Below are positions 7,951 to 16,801 of a DNA stretch of 64,000 bases, piece after piece. Every line of letters begins with the position of its first letter. The stretch's first letter is position 1. The position numbers were made by a program, and so were the translations under genes. The DNA is taken from contig NZ_CP023692.1 in assembly GCF_008704935.1 (NCBI RefSeq), forward strand, positions 3,171,001-3,235,000, read 5' to 3'. Under the pieces are notes generated by a model, which was not told where the DNA came from, made no database searches, and saw only the letters and a program-made list of their open reading frames with translations. The DNA comes from Streptomyces vinaceus. GTDB taxonomy: Bacteria; Actinomycetota; Actinomycetes; Streptomycetales; Streptomycetaceae.

Positions 7951-7971
7951 CCGCCGGGGGCTCCCCCGCGG
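7951..7971. terminator. Short terminator hairpin between convergent genes
   Basis: The arms CCGCCGGGGG and CCCCCGCGG pair with a 2-nt loop and one bulged base. It lies in the 33-bp gap between the stops at 7948 and 7982. Confidence 0.55.
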
Positions 7972-7981
7972 TGACGGGCTC

Positions 7982-8419
7982 TCAGAACTCGGCGGTCACC
8001 TTGTCGTCGGAGCGCCCGACGGAGTCCTGCTGGTACTGGTCCTGGTAGGCCTGCCGGATCCGCTCGATGCGGACACTGCGGTCCTCGGCCTCCTTCTCCG
8101 GGTAGAGGAGCACCACCTCGTACGAGGTCTCGTGGATGACCTGCCCGGCGCGCTGCCACTGGCCGTGCCCGTCCAGGAGGGTGAGCCCCTCGGGGAAGGC
8201 CGGGGTGACCTCCCGGTCCAGGAAGTCCATGAACTCCTGCTCCGCGACGGGGGTCCGGCCGCCGGGGCGTTCGGTGCCGAAATAGAGCGTGGTCTCCTGG
8301 TAGGGCTGGCCCACGTGGCTGTGCAGTGCCGCCCCGACCAGGGCGGGGATCCCGGCTCCGAGGAGGGCGAGCAGCATGCCGCCGCCGACCCTCCCGCGCG
8401 TGTCAGAAATGAAGTTCAC
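7982..8419 (-). CDS. DUF3574-like secreted or membrane-anchored protein
   Basis: 145 residues from GTG (complement of 8417-8419). An internal ATG at 8377 is an alternative start. A hydrophobic segment (MLLALLGAGIPALVGAAL) follows two arginines, giving a plausible signal peptide or anchor. The mature part has ETTLYFGTERPGG, EQEFMDFLDREVTPAFPEGLT and VVLLYP, the pattern of the small DUF3574 domain found in exported proteins. No catalytic residues are known for this family. It lies just beyond the 3' end of tRNA-Tyr. Confidence 0.7.
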   Translation of the reverse strand: MNFISDTRGRVGGGMLLALLGAGIPALVGAALHSHVGQPYQETTLYFGTERPGGRTPVAEQEFMDFLDREVTPAFPEGLTLLDGHGQWQRAGQVIHETSYEVVLLYPEKEAEDRSVRIERIRQAYQDQYQQDSVGRSDDKVTAEF

Positions 8420-8479
8420 GTCCGGAGAACGAACACGCGACCCGGACGATACGGGCGCCGTTTGCGGGGTCGTACGAGA

Positions 8480-8517
8480 AGACCCCCGCCACTGCGCTTC
8501 CGCAGTAACGGGGGTCT
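8480..8517. terminator. Strong hairpin downstream of tRNA-Tyr
   Basis: The outer arms AGACCCCCG/CGGGGGTCT are perfect and enclose an inner stem ACTGCG/CGCAGT with a CTTC loop. It begins 10 bp beyond the 3' end of tRNA-Tyr (minus strand) and is its likely terminator. Confidence 0.82.
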
Positions 8518-8526
8518 CACATCGCG

Positions 8527-8608
<82 letters not shown>

Positions 8609-8806
8609 ATGATCGCTGCCATTTTTCCGCCTTGCGGCGGCGCTCCCTGGCAACGACGTAAACGATACCTGATGCTCGGGGGTGCTTCGCCACTGGATTG
8701 ATCAGCACCGGGGGCGGGCGCGGTGGCTAGGCTTTGCCGAGCGGGCCGGGGATGTCCGGCCGCGCCCCGCGGGGCAATGACAGCCGACTTCAAGGAGCCA
8801 CAGCAC

Positions 8807-9295
8807 ATGGCCGACTCCAGTTTCGACATCGTCTCGAAGGTCGAGCGGCAGGAGGTCGACAACGCCCTCAACCAGGCCGCCAAGGAACTCTCGCAGCGCT
8901 ACGACTTCAAGGGCACCGGCGCCACCATCGCCTGGTCGGGCGACAAGATCCTGATGGAGGCGGTCTCCGAGGAGCGTGTCAAGGCCGTCCTCGACGTGTT
9001 CGAGACCAAGCTGGTCAAGCGCGGGATCTCGCTGAAGGCGCTCGACGCCGGCGAGCCGCAGCTGTCCGGCAAGGAGTACAAGATCTTCGCCTCGATCGAG
9101 GAGGGCATCTCCCAGGAGAACGCCAAGAAGGTCGCCAAGATCATCCGGGACGAGGGCCCCAAGGGCGTCAAGGCCCAGGTCCAGGGCGAGGAGCTGCGCG
9201 TCAGCTCCAAGAGCCGTGACGACCTCCAGGCCGTCCAGGCGCTCCTCAAGGGCAAGGAGCTCGACTTCGCGATCCAGTTCGTGAACTACCGCTGA
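8807..9295 (+). CDS. yajQ: YajQ-family nucleotide-binding protein
   Basis: 162 residues, the normal family length, with AAGGAG upstream of ATG. The protein has the two-domain YajQ sequence: [31 protein letters not shown], and the C-terminal [17 protein letters not shown]. Family members bind nucleic acid or nucleotides, and a Xanthomonas homologue binds cyclic di-GMP. The role in streptomycetes is not established. It is transcribed alone, divergently from tRNA-Tyr. Confidence 0.95.
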   Translation: MADSSFDIVSKVERQEVDNALNQAAKELSQRYDFKGTGATIAWSGDKILMEAVSEERVKAVLDVFETKLVKRGISLKALDAGEPQLSGKEYKIFASIEEGISQENAKKVAKIIRDEGPKGVKAQVQGEELRVSSKSRDDLQAVQALLKGKELDFAIQFVNYR

Positions 9296-9321
9296 TCGCG
9301 GTCTCCCACCTGCCGTCCGGC

Positions 9322-9352
9322 GGCCCGGCGGTCCTTCGCGGACCGGCGGGCC
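9322..9352 (+). terminator. Terminator of yajQ
   Basis: The arms GGCCCGGCGGTCC and GGACCGGCGGGCC pair over 12 of 13 positions around a TTCGC loop, 27 bp after the yajQ stop. Confidence 0.72.
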
Positions 9353-9516
9353 GCGGCTGTTTCCGGGGGGTGCTTCCGGGTCCGGGGGCGTGCGGATCAT
9401 GTGCCCGGAGTGCGCGGCGCATGCGCCTCACCAGCCCCCAATGGGCACTTGGGCAACCGTGCGCGCGCCCGCCAACCTGGCGGTGTTCATCGCCGCGGGA
9501 CAGGGGAGGGTCACGG

Positions 9517-10920
9517 ATGCCTGGGGTCGGAACGTTTCGCGAAGACTTCGGGGCGTCCGTCGTGGTCGCGCTCGTCGCACTGCCGCTCTGCGTGGGGGTC
9601 GCCGTCGCCTCCGGCGTGCCCGCGGAGCTGGGGATCGTGACCGGGGTGGTGGGCGGACTGGTCACCGGCTGGTTCCGGGGCAGCTCGCTCCAGGTGAGCG
9701 GACCGGCGGCCGGGCTCACCGTGCTCGTCTACGAGGCGGTGCACACGCACGGCCCCCGCGCGCTGGGCGTCCTGGTCCTGGCCGCCGGGGTGCTCCAGCT
9801 GTGCATGGGGGCGCTGCGGCTCGGGCGGTGGTTCCGGGCGATCTCCGTCGCCGTCGTGCACGGGATGCTCGCCGGGATCGGGCTGGTGCTGATCGCGGGG
9901 CAGCTGTACGCCCTGGGCGGCGTACCGGCGCCCGGCGCGACCCTGGAGAAGCTGGCCGCGGTGCCGGCGCTCGCCGCGGAGGCCGACTGGGCGGCCGTGG
10001 GGCTCGGGGCGGGGACCGTCGCGATCCTCGTGGCCTGGCGCCGGATGCCGGACCGGCTGCGGATCGTGCCGGGCGCCCTGGTCGGGGTGGCGGCCGCGAC
10101 CGCCGCCACGGTGATGCTGGGCCTGCCCGTCGAGAAGGTGACCGTGACCGGCCTACTGGGGTCCATCGCCCCGCCGGGCTGGGCGGACTTCGGGCTGCTG
10201 GCCTCCGCCGGGGCCCTGGGCACCGTGATCGCCCTGGCGCTGATCGCCTCCGCCGAGACCCTGTTCAGCGCGGCCGCCGTCGACCGGATGCACGACGGGC
10301 CGCCGACCCACTACGACCGCGAGCTCATGGCCCAGGGCGTCGGCAACACCGTCTGCGGGCTGCTCGGGGCGCTCCCGATGACCGCCGTGATCGTGCGCAG
10401 CGCGGCCAACGTGGAGGCCGGGGCCCGCACCCGGGCCTCCCGGGTGATGCACGGCGGCTGGCTGCTGCTGTTCGCGGTCGCGCTCCCCCAGCTGCTGCGG
10501 ATCGTGCCGCTCGCCGCGCTGGCCGGGGTGCTGCTGCACGCCGGATGGAAGCTGCTGCCGGCCCGCGCCGTCGCCGGCCTGTGGCGGACGCACCGGGGCG
10601 AGGCGGTGGTGCTGGTGACGACGGCCGCCGCGATCGTGGCCACCAACCTCTTCGAGGGCGTGCTGATCGGGCTGGGCCTCGCCGTGGTCAAGGCGGCCTG
10701 GGAGACCTCCCAGGTGCACATCGAGGAGGTCTGGGAAGGCGAGGAGCTCCGTGTCCAGGTGCTGGGGAGCGCCAGCTTCCTGCGGCTGCCGAAGCTGCTC
10801 GACGAGCTGGACGCCCTGCCGGCCGGACACCCCGTACGCCTCGACCTGAGCGGGCTGCGCCACCTCGATCACGCCTGCCTGACGGCCCTCCACGGCTGGG
10901 AACGGAACCGGACCCCCTGA
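9517..10920 (+). CDS. SulP-family anion transporter (sulfate/bicarbonate type)
   Basis: 467 residues; ATG 9517 follows the ribosome site CAGGGGAGGG. The N-terminal half has repeated hydrophobic helices with the SulP hallmark GVPAELGIVTGVVGGLVTG and QVSGPAAGLTVLV. RSAANVEAGARTRASRVMHG falls in the helix 8-9 region. The C-terminus (about 400-467) is a short STAS domain: LRVQVLGSASFLRLPKLL, then VRLDLSGLRHLDHACLTAL. SulP carriers move sulfate, bicarbonate or other anions. No carbonic anhydrase or sulfur gene is adjacent, so the substrate is unassigned. Confidence 0.92.
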   Translation: MPGVGTFREDFGASVVVALVALPLCVGVAVASGVPAELGIVTGVVGGLVTGWFRGSSLQVSGPAAGLTVLVYEAVHTHGPRALGVLVLAAGVLQLCMGALRLGRWFRAISVAVVHGMLAGIGLVLIAGQLYALGGVPAPGATLEKLAAVPALAAEADWAAVGLGAGTVAILVAWRRMPDRLRIVPGALVGVAAATAATVMLGLPVEKVTVTGLLGSIAPPGWADFGLLASAGALGTVIALALIASAETLFSAAAVDRMHDGPPTHYDRELMAQGVGNTVCGLLGALPMTAVIVRSAANVEAGARTRASRVMHGGWLLLFAVALPQLLRIVPLAALAGVLLHAGWKLLPARAVAGLWRTHRGEAVVLVTTAAAIVATNLFEGVLIGLGLAVVKAAWETSQVHIEEVWEGEELRVQVLGSASFLRLPKLLDELDALPAGHPVRLDLSGLRHLDHACLTALHGWERNRTP

Positions 10921-10962
10921 CCGGTCGCGAAGGCGTCGTCCAGCCCCGCTACCCTCCGCCGC

Positions 10963-12210
10963 GTGGACAACGAACTCAAGCGCACGCTGGGGGTGGCCGA
11001 CGCCGTCGTCGTCGGGCTGGGCGCCATGGTCGGGGCGGGCATCTTCGCCGCCCTCGCGCCGGCGGCGGGCGCGGCGGGGCCGGCGGGCGGCGCGCTGCTC
11101 GCGGCCCTGGCGGTGGCGGCCCTGATCGCCTACTGCAACGCGCACTCCTCGGCGCGGCTGGCCGCCCGGTACCCGGCTTCCGGGGGGACCTACGTCTACG
11201 GGCGGGAGCGGCTCGGCCCGTTCTGGGGATACCTGGCCGGCTGGGGGTTCGTCGTGGGCAAGACGGCCTCCTGCGCGGCGATGGCGCTCACCGTGGGGGC
11301 GTACGTGTGGCCCGGGCAGCAGCACGCCGTGGCCGTGGCGGCCGTGGTGGCGCTGACCGCCGCGAGCTACGGCGGCGTGCAGAAGTCCGCCCGGATCGCC
11401 CGGGTGATCGTGGCGGCGGTACTGGCCGTGCTGGCCGGGGTCGTGGTGGTGTGCCTGACCTCCGGCGCGGCGGAGGCGGGACGGCTCGGCGCTCCGGCCG
11501 GGGTCGGCGCCGGCGGGCTGCTGCAGGCGGCCGGGCTGCTGTTCTTCGCCTTCGCGGGGTACGCCCGGATCACCACCCTGGGCGAGGAGGTGCGCGATCC
11601 GCAGCGCACGATCCCCCGGGCGGTGCCCCTGGCCCTGGGGCTCGCCCTGCTCGTGTACGCCGCGGTGACGGTGGCCGCGCTGTCGGTGCTGGGCGCCGGC
11701 GGCCTCGCGGCTTCGCCGGCCCCGCTGGCGGATGCGGTACGGGCGGCCGGGCTGCCCGCAGCGGCCCCCGTGGTCCGGGTCGGGGCGGCCCTGGCGGCGC
11801 TGGGCTCGCTGCTGGCCCTGGTGCTCGGGGTGTCGCGGACCACCCTGGCGATGGCCCGGGACGGCCATCTCCCCCGCGCGCTGGCCGCCGTACATTCCCG
11901 GCGCCGGGTGCCGCACCATGCGGAGCTCGCCGTGGGCGCGGTGGTCTCGGTGCTCGCGGCGACCACCGATCTGCGGGGCGCGATCGGCTTCTCGTCCTTC
12001 GGGGTGCTGGCCTACTACGCGATCGCGAACGCTTCGGCGTGGACGCTCGATTCAGGTGTCAAGGGCCGGGCCGTGGCAGCGGTCGGGCTGTCCGGCTGTG
12101 TCGTACTGGCCTGTGCGCTGCCGGCCGCCGCGGTCCTCGCGGGGGCGGCGGTACTGGCACTGGGCGCGGTGGCCTACGGGGTCCGCGGCCGGCTCAGACG
12201 CGGGATCTGA
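10963..12210 (+). CDS. APC-family amino acid permease
   Basis: 415 residues from GTG 10963. The first helix contains VADAVVVGLGAMVGAGIFAAL, the APC substrate-binding G-A-G-I-F motif. SARYPASGGTYVYGRE-like and GWGFVVGKTASCAAMAL follow, then GEEVRDPQRTIPRAVPLAL, typical of APC permeases. About 11-12 hydrophobic segments are visible. The last 17 bases overlap the convergent SMI1/KNR4 gene. Substrate unknown. Confidence 0.92.
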   Translation: MDNELKRTLGVADAVVVGLGAMVGAGIFAALAPAAGAAGPAGGALLAALAVAALIAYCNAHSSARLAARYPASGGTYVYGRERLGPFWGYLAGWGFVVGKTASCAAMALTVGAYVWPGQQHAVAVAAVVALTAASYGGVQKSARIARVIVAAVLAVLAGVVVVCLTSGAAEAGRLGAPAGVGAGGLLQAAGLLFFAFAGYARITTLGEEVRDPQRTIPRAVPLALGLALLVYAAVTVAALSVLGAGGLAASPAPLADAVRAAGLPAAAPVVRVGAALAALGSLLALVLGVSRTTLAMARDGHLPRALAAVHSRRRVPHHAELAVGAVVSVLAATTDLRGAIGFSSFGVLAYYAIANASAWTLDSGVKGRAVAAVGLSGCVVLACALPAAAVLAGAAVLALGAVAYGVRGRLRRGI

Positions 12211-12721
12211 ACTCCGCCCAGGGGGCCATTTCCAGATCCGCGCCCTCCGAGTCGTCGCAGAACCAGGCCGTGCCGTCGAGCCAGCCGCGCAGCCAGTCGG
12301 CCAGCGCGGGCGAGTCGGCGTACCAGGCGAGGTCGGGATCGCCCGGGTTCGGCTCGAACAGCAGGACCTGGGCGGTCTCGGAGCGGCAGTCCACGCATCC
12401 CAGCATGGCGCAGCCGTAGTCGGTGATCGGCAGGACGCCCTCGGGCCAGCCCCAGTCCGAGGCGCGCATCGCGGTGTACTGCCTGACCGCGGCCTCCAGC
12501 GGGAGCAGTCCGTACTCCGGGCCGAACCCGCCGTCCGCGATCCGGGTGTAGAGACCGGCCAGGAGCGGGGTCAGGGCGAAGCCGAGTATGCCCTCGGCCC
12601 GGCGCACCGCGTCCGGGTCCAGGGGGGCCGGCAGCGGCCCGGGCACCAAGGTGCCGCCCTCGGGCCCGAAGCCGCGTACGCGTCGGGCGACTTGCTCCAG
12701 CAACTGCTCGGTCTCGTCCAT
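12194..12721 (-). CDS. SMI1/KNR4 (SUKH) family protein
   Basis: 175 residues. The segment VRRAEGILGFALTPLLAGLYTRIADGGFGP is the SUKH signature: an acidic or hydrophobic helix, then L-x-x-L-Y-x-x-I-N/A-D-G-G-F-G. The late tryptophans (LADWLRGWLDGTAWF) are also typical. SUKH proteins often act as immunity proteins in polymorphic toxin systems, but no toxin gene is adjacent here. Single SUKH genes are common in Streptomyces and may be immunity genes against foreign toxins. Confidence 0.82.
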   Translation of the reverse strand: MDETEQLLEQVARRVRGFGPEGGTLVPGPLPAPLDPDAVRRAEGILGFALTPLLAGLYTRIADGGFGPEYGLLPLEAAVRQYTAMRASDWGWPEGVLPITDYGCAMLGCVDCRSETAQVLLFEPNPGDPDLAWYADSPALADWLRGWLDGTAWFCDDSEGADLEMAPWAEFRSRV

Positions 12722-12786
12722 GCCCCCATCGTGAACCCCACCACTGACAATCGCCCTGACCTGCGGCGACCACCTCGAAGCCCCCG

Positions 12787-13770
12787 TCAGTTCCCGCTGG
12801 ACCCGGGCCCCTTGCGGATGTCTTCGTCGCGGGCCGAGTCGTATCCGATGAAGTACGTGGGCCGGCGCTGCACCGCGGTGTAGATCCGGCCGATGTACTC
12901 GCCGAGCAGCCCCACGCAGATCAGCTGGACGCCGCCCAGGAACAGCATGGCGACGAACAGCGAGCTCCAGCCGGGCACGGTCTTGCCGAGCAGGAAGACC
13001 ACCAGCGTCCAGGCGATCATCACGAAGCAGGTGACGAAGCTGATGACGCCGAGCCAGGTCGCCAGCCTCAGCGGCGCGGCCGAGAAGTTGGTGATGCCGT
13101 CCACGGCGAGGCGGATCATCTTGCTCAGCGGGTACTTGGTCTCGCCCGCCACCCGCTCGCCGCGGCGGTACGTCACCTGCCCGCTCGGGAAACCGAGCCA
13201 CGGCACCAGCAGTCGGTAGACCTGGTGCTGGTCGGGCAGGGACTTGAGGGCCTCCACCGCCTCGCGGCTGAGCAGCCGGAAGTCCCCGGCCTGCGCGGGC
13301 ACCTGCTTGCCGACCATGCGGCGCATCAGCCAGTAGTACGCGCCGGCGGTGCGGCGCTTGAAGCCGGTGTCGGTGCTGCGGTCGGAGCGGACGCCGTAGA
13401 CGATGTCGAGGTTCTCGGACCGGGCCAGGTCCAGCATCTCCGGTATTTTCTCCGGCGGGTCCTGGAGGTCGGCGTCGATGCTGGCCACGTACGCCCCGAC
13501 GGAGCTGTGGAGTCCGGCGCGCAGGGCGGCCTGGTGGCCGGAGTTCCCGCGCAGCCGGACGATGCGGAGCTCGGGCCAGTCCGTACGGAACTTCTCCAGG
13601 AGTTCGGCGGTCCGGTCGGTGCTCCCGTCGTCGACGGCGAGCACCTCGTACGGGACGCCGGTGTCGTCGAGCACCGGCCGAAGACGGCCCACCAGGGCGG
13701 GAAGGGCCTCTTCCTCGTTGTACATCGGCACGATGACCGAGAGGGTCGTGGCCGGGCGCGCAGCCGACAC
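12787..13770 (-). CDS. GT2 glycosyltransferase, polyprenyl-phosphate sugar synthase type
   Basis: 327 residues from GTG. The GT-A domain has SVIVPMYNEEEALPALV, LAVDDGSTDRT and IDADLQDPPEKIPEM, the DxD/QDP motif of dolichol- or undecaprenyl-phosphate sugar transferases. Two C-terminal hydrophobic helices (LGVISFVTCFVMIAWTLVVF, then FVAMLFLGGVQLICVGLLGEY) anchor it, as in GtrB/ArnC. It probably loads a sugar onto a lipid carrier at the inner membrane face for wall or protein glycosylation. It lies 12 bp after the yccF-like gene in an operon with htpX. Confidence 0.9.
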   Translation of the reverse strand: MSAARPATTLSVIVPMYNEEEALPALVGRLRPVLDDTGVPYEVLAVDDGSTDRTAELLEKFRTDWPELRIVRLRGNSGHQAALRAGLHSSVGAYVASIDADLQDPPEKIPEMLDLARSENLDIVYGVRSDRSTDTGFKRRTAGAYYWLMRRMVGKQVPAQAGDFRLLSREAVEALKSLPDQHQVYRLLVPWLGFPSGQVTYRRGERVAGETKYPLSKMIRLAVDGITNFSAAPLRLATWLGVISFVTCFVMIAWTLVVFLLGKTVPGWSSLFVAMLFLGGVQLICVGLLGEYIGRIYTAVQRRPTYFIGYDSARDEDIRKGPGSSGN

Positions 13771-13782
13771 CGTGTGCGCCGC

Positions 13783-14175
13783 CTACCGGGACGCGAACGG
13801 CGCGTCGGTCGGGACGATCTCACGGCCCAGCGGGAGCAGGGACAGCGGGACCATCTTGAAGTTGGCGATGCCGAAGGGGATGCCGATGATCGTCACGCAC
13901 AGGGCGATGCCGGTGACGATGTGGCCGAGGGCCAGCCACCAGCCCGCGAGGAGCAGCCACAGGACGTTGCCGACGCAGGATCCCGCGCCCGCGTCATGGC
14001 GCTCGACGGTCGTGTAGCCGAAGGGCCAGAGCGCGTACAGGGCGATGCGGAAGGCCGCGATGCCGAACGGGATGCCGATGATGGTGATGCACAGGAGCAC
14101 GCCCGCCAGGCAGTAGCCCAGGAAGAGCCAGATGCCGCTGAGGACGAGCCAAATGATGTTGAGGATGGTCTTCAT
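13783..14175 (-). CDS. YccF-domain membrane protein
   Basis: 130 residues. Two copies of the YccF repeat are obvious: [26 protein letters not shown] and [26 protein letters not shown], each preceded by a hydrophobic helix. The function of YccF proteins is not known. ATG overlaps the htpX stop (ATGA). Confidence 0.92.
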   Translation of the reverse strand: MKTILNIIWLVLSGIWLFLGYCLAGVLLCITIIGIPFGIAAFRIALYALWPFGYTTVERHDAGAGSCVGNVLWLLLAGWWLALGHIVTGIALCVTIIGIPFGIANFKMVPLSLLPLGREIVPTDAPFASR

Positions 14176-15035
14176 CGGCTACGTCCTGCCATCTGTTCGA
14201 GCCGGGCGATGCGCTCGGCCATCGGGGGGTGCGTCGAGAACATTTTAGAAAGGCCCTGGCCCGGGCGGAACGGGTTGGCGATCATCATGTGGCTCGCGGT
14301 CTCCAGCCTGGGCTCGGGGGGCAGCGGGAGCTGCTTGACGCCTGCGTCCAGCTTGCGCAGGGCGCTGGCCAGGGCGAGCGGGTCGCCGGTGAGCTGGGCG
14401 CCGGACGCGTCCGCCTCGTACTCGCGCGAGCGGCTGATGGCCAGCTGGATCACGCTGGCGGCCAGCGGGCCCAGGATCATGATCAGCAGCATGCCGAGGA
14501 TGCCGGGCCCCTCGTCGTCGTTGGACCGGCCGACCGGGATCAGCCAGGCGAAGTTCACCAGGAACATGATGACGGAGGCCAGGGCTCCGGCGACGGACGA
14601 GATCAGGATGTCGCGGTTGTAGACGTGGCTCAGCTCGTGGCCGATCACCCCGCGCAGCTCGCGCTCGTCGAGGATGCGCAGGATCCCCTCGGTGCAGCAG
14701 ACCGCGGCGTTGCGCGGATTGCGGCCGGTGGCGAACGCGTTGGGCGCCTCGGTCGGCGAGATGTAGAGCCGGGGCATGGGCTGGCGCGCGGACGTGGAGA
14801 GCTCGCGCACCATGCGGTAGAGCTGCGGGGCTTCGAACTCGCTGACGGGGCGGGCGCGCATCGCGCGTAGAGCCAGCTTGTCGCTGTTCCAGTACGCGTA
14901 CGCGTTCGTCCCCAGGGCGACGAGGACGGCGATGATCAGGCCGCCCCGCCCGAAGAAACTCCCGATGAGGATGATGAGTGCGGACAGCCCGCCGAGGAGT
15001 ACGGCGGTCTTCAGCCCGTTGTGCCGGCGGTGCAC
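14172..15035 (-). CDS. htpX: HtpX-type membrane zinc metalloprotease (M48B)
   Basis: 287 residues from GTG with GGAGGG 5 bp upstream. Two N-terminal helices are followed by the zinc motif HELSH (His133, Glu134, His137). The third ligand region is [17 protein letters not shown], and two more helices lie between these motifs. HtpX degrades damaged membrane proteins under envelope stress. It heads an operon with yccF-like and GT2 genes and sits 200 bp downstream of the nuo2 operon end. Confidence 0.94.
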   Translation of the reverse strand: MHRRHNGLKTAVLLGGLSALIILIGSFFGRGGLIIAVLVALGTNAYAYWNSDKLALRAMRARPVSEFEAPQLYRMVRELSTSARQPMPRLYISPTEAPNAFATGRNPRNAAVCCTEGILRILDERELRGVIGHELSHVYNRDILISSVAGALASVIMFLVNFAWLIPVGRSNDDEGPGILGMLLIMILGPLAASVIQLAISRSREYEADASGAQLTGDPLALASALRKLDAGVKQLPLPPEPRLETASHMMIANPFRPGQGLSKMFSTHPPMAERIARLEQMAGRSR

Positions 15036-15238
15036 GGTACGCCCTCCAAATGGTGCGGCAGGGGAGCCCCGTCCTTGGTTCTGAGGGTCTACGGTCCAGT
15101 GGACCCTCCCTCACCGCTCAACGCGAGGTGAGCGCGTCTGGTTCCCGGGGCGCGGCGGGCCCGCCGCCCGGGCGAGGGGGGCGGCGGGAGCGGCGCGGGC
15201 GTTGGGCCGTACGGGTGGCTCGGGTACGGGTCCCCGGC

Positions 15239-16801
15239 CTACAGCGGGAAGAGGCTGCCCGACGCGAAGCGCAGGACCAGCTGCGGGGCGCCCGAGAGCA
15301 CCACCGAGACGACGGCCGTGACCGCGATCGCGATGCTGACCGGCCAGGGGGCCTTCGTACGGGCGCCTTCGGCGGGGGCCTCGGGGGCGCGGAAGAGCAG
15401 CGCCGTCCAGCGCAGGTAGTAGTACAGGGCGATGACGACGTTGACCGCCATGACCACGGCCAGCCAGCCCAGGCCCGCGTCGACCGCGGCGCGGAAGACG
15501 GTGACCTTGGCGAAGAGGCCGATGAGGCCCGGCGGCAGGCCGGCCAGGCAGAGCAGGAAGAACGCCAGCGCGAGGGCGGCCGCCGGGCGCTGCGCGTACA
15601 GCCCCCGGTAGTCGCTGATCCGGTTCTGCGGCTTCGTACGGGCGACCAGGGCGGCCACGGAGAAGGCGCCGAGGTTCACGGCGCCGTACATGAGGGCGTA
15701 CGCGACGGTGGAGCCGATCTGGTCGCGCCCGGAGTACGCGGCGGCCGCGATCGGGACGAGCAGGTAGCCGGCCTGGCCGACGGAGGACCAGGCGAGGAGG
15801 CGGACCGCGCTGTTCGGCCGGTCCGGGCTCTGGCGCACGGCGGCGGCGTTGCCGAGCGTCATCGTCAGCGCGGCGAGGACGGCGAGGGCCGGGCCCCAGA
15901 CGTCGGAGTACGCGGGGAAGGCGATGACCGTGACGAGGATGAGGCCGGTGAAGCCGACGGCCTTGCCGATCACGGAGAGGTAGCCCGCGATGGGCAGCGG
16001 GGCGCCGACGTAGGTGTCCGGGACCCAGAAGTGGAAGGGGACGGCGGCGGTCTTGAAGGCGAAGCCGACGAGGGTGAGCGCGACGCCGGCCATGGCGAGG
16101 GTGTCGAGCTGCCCGGGGACGTCTTCGAGCCGGTCGGCGACCTGGGTGAGGTGCAGGGAGCCGGTGGCGGCGTAGACGAAGCTGACGCCCATCAGGGAGA
16201 CCGCGGTGGCGGTGACGGAGGAGAGGAAGAACTTGAGGGCGGCCTCGGAGGAGAGGCGGTCGCCGCGGCGCATGCCGACGAGGGCGAAGGCGGGCAGCGA
16301 GGCGACTTCGAGGGCGACGATCAGGGTGGCGAGGTCGCGGGAGGCGGGCAGCAGGGCGGCGCCCGCCGCGGAGGACAGCAGCAGGAACCAGTACTCACCG
16401 GCCGGCATGCGCGCGTCGCGGACCGCGGTGACCGACAGCAGGGCCGTGACCAGGGCGCCGGCCAGCACGAGGAACTGGATGACGAGCGCGAAGTGGTCGG
16501 CGGTGTAGCTGCACGCGCCGGGGTCGGTGGTCAGGCAGAAGGTGGCGCGGTCGCCGGCGCGCAGCGGGATCAGGGTGGCGGTCGCGGCGGCGAGGCCTGC
16601 GACGGAGAGCCAGCCGAGCAGCGGCTTGCGGCGCTCCGGTACGAAGAGGTCGGCGACCAGGACGACCAGGGCGACGGCCGCGGGCAGGACCACCGGGGTG
16701 ATCGCGAGCCAGTCGACGCTCTGGACGAGGCTCGCGGCCCCGGCGGCCGGGGCCGTGGCCGTGGCCGCGGCCAGGGGGGGCAGGGCCGTCATGGCCGTCA
16801 T
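15239..16801 (-). CDS. nuoN2: NADH-quinone oxidoreductase subunit N, second complex I
   Basis: 520 residues. It is a Mrp-antiporter-like membrane subunit with the conserved VPFHFWVPDTYVGAPLPIAGYLSV region (proton-channel lysine/histidine area) and TMTLGNAAAVRQ. ATG overlaps the nuoM2 stop by four bases. It is the last gene of the ten-gene nuo2 operon. The N-terminus carries an Ala-rich stretch not seen in the nuoN of the main operon. Confidence 0.93.
   Translation of the reverse strand: MTAMTALPPLAAATATAPAAGAASLVQSVDWLAITPVVLPAAVALVVLVADLFVPERRKPLLGWLSVAGLAAATATLIPLRAGDRATFCLTTDPGACSYTADHFALVIQFLVLAGALVTALLSVTAVRDARMPAGEYWFLLLSSAAGAALLPASRDLATLIVALEVASLPAFALVGMRRGDRLSSEAALKFFLSSVTATAVSLMGVSFVYAATGSLHLTQVADRLEDVPGQLDTLAMAGVALTLVGFAFKTAAVPFHFWVPDTYVGAPLPIAGYLSVIGKAVGFTGLILVTVIAFPAYSDVWGPALAVLAALTMTLGNAAAVRQSPDRPNSAVRLLAWSSVGQAGYLLVPIAAAAYSGRDQIGSTVAYALMYGAVNLGAFSVAALVARTKPQNRISDYRGLYAQRPAAALALAFFLLCLAGLPPGLIGLFAKVTVFRAAVDAGLGWLAVVMAVNVVIALYYYLRWTALLFRAPEAPAEGARTKAPWPVSIAIAVTAVVSVVLSGAPQLVLRFASGSLFPL

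Noticed and set aside
9390..12419. Plus-strand open frame of about 1000 codons across SulP and APC genes
   Set aside because: Arg/Gly-rich frame-shifted shadow of two real transporter genes.
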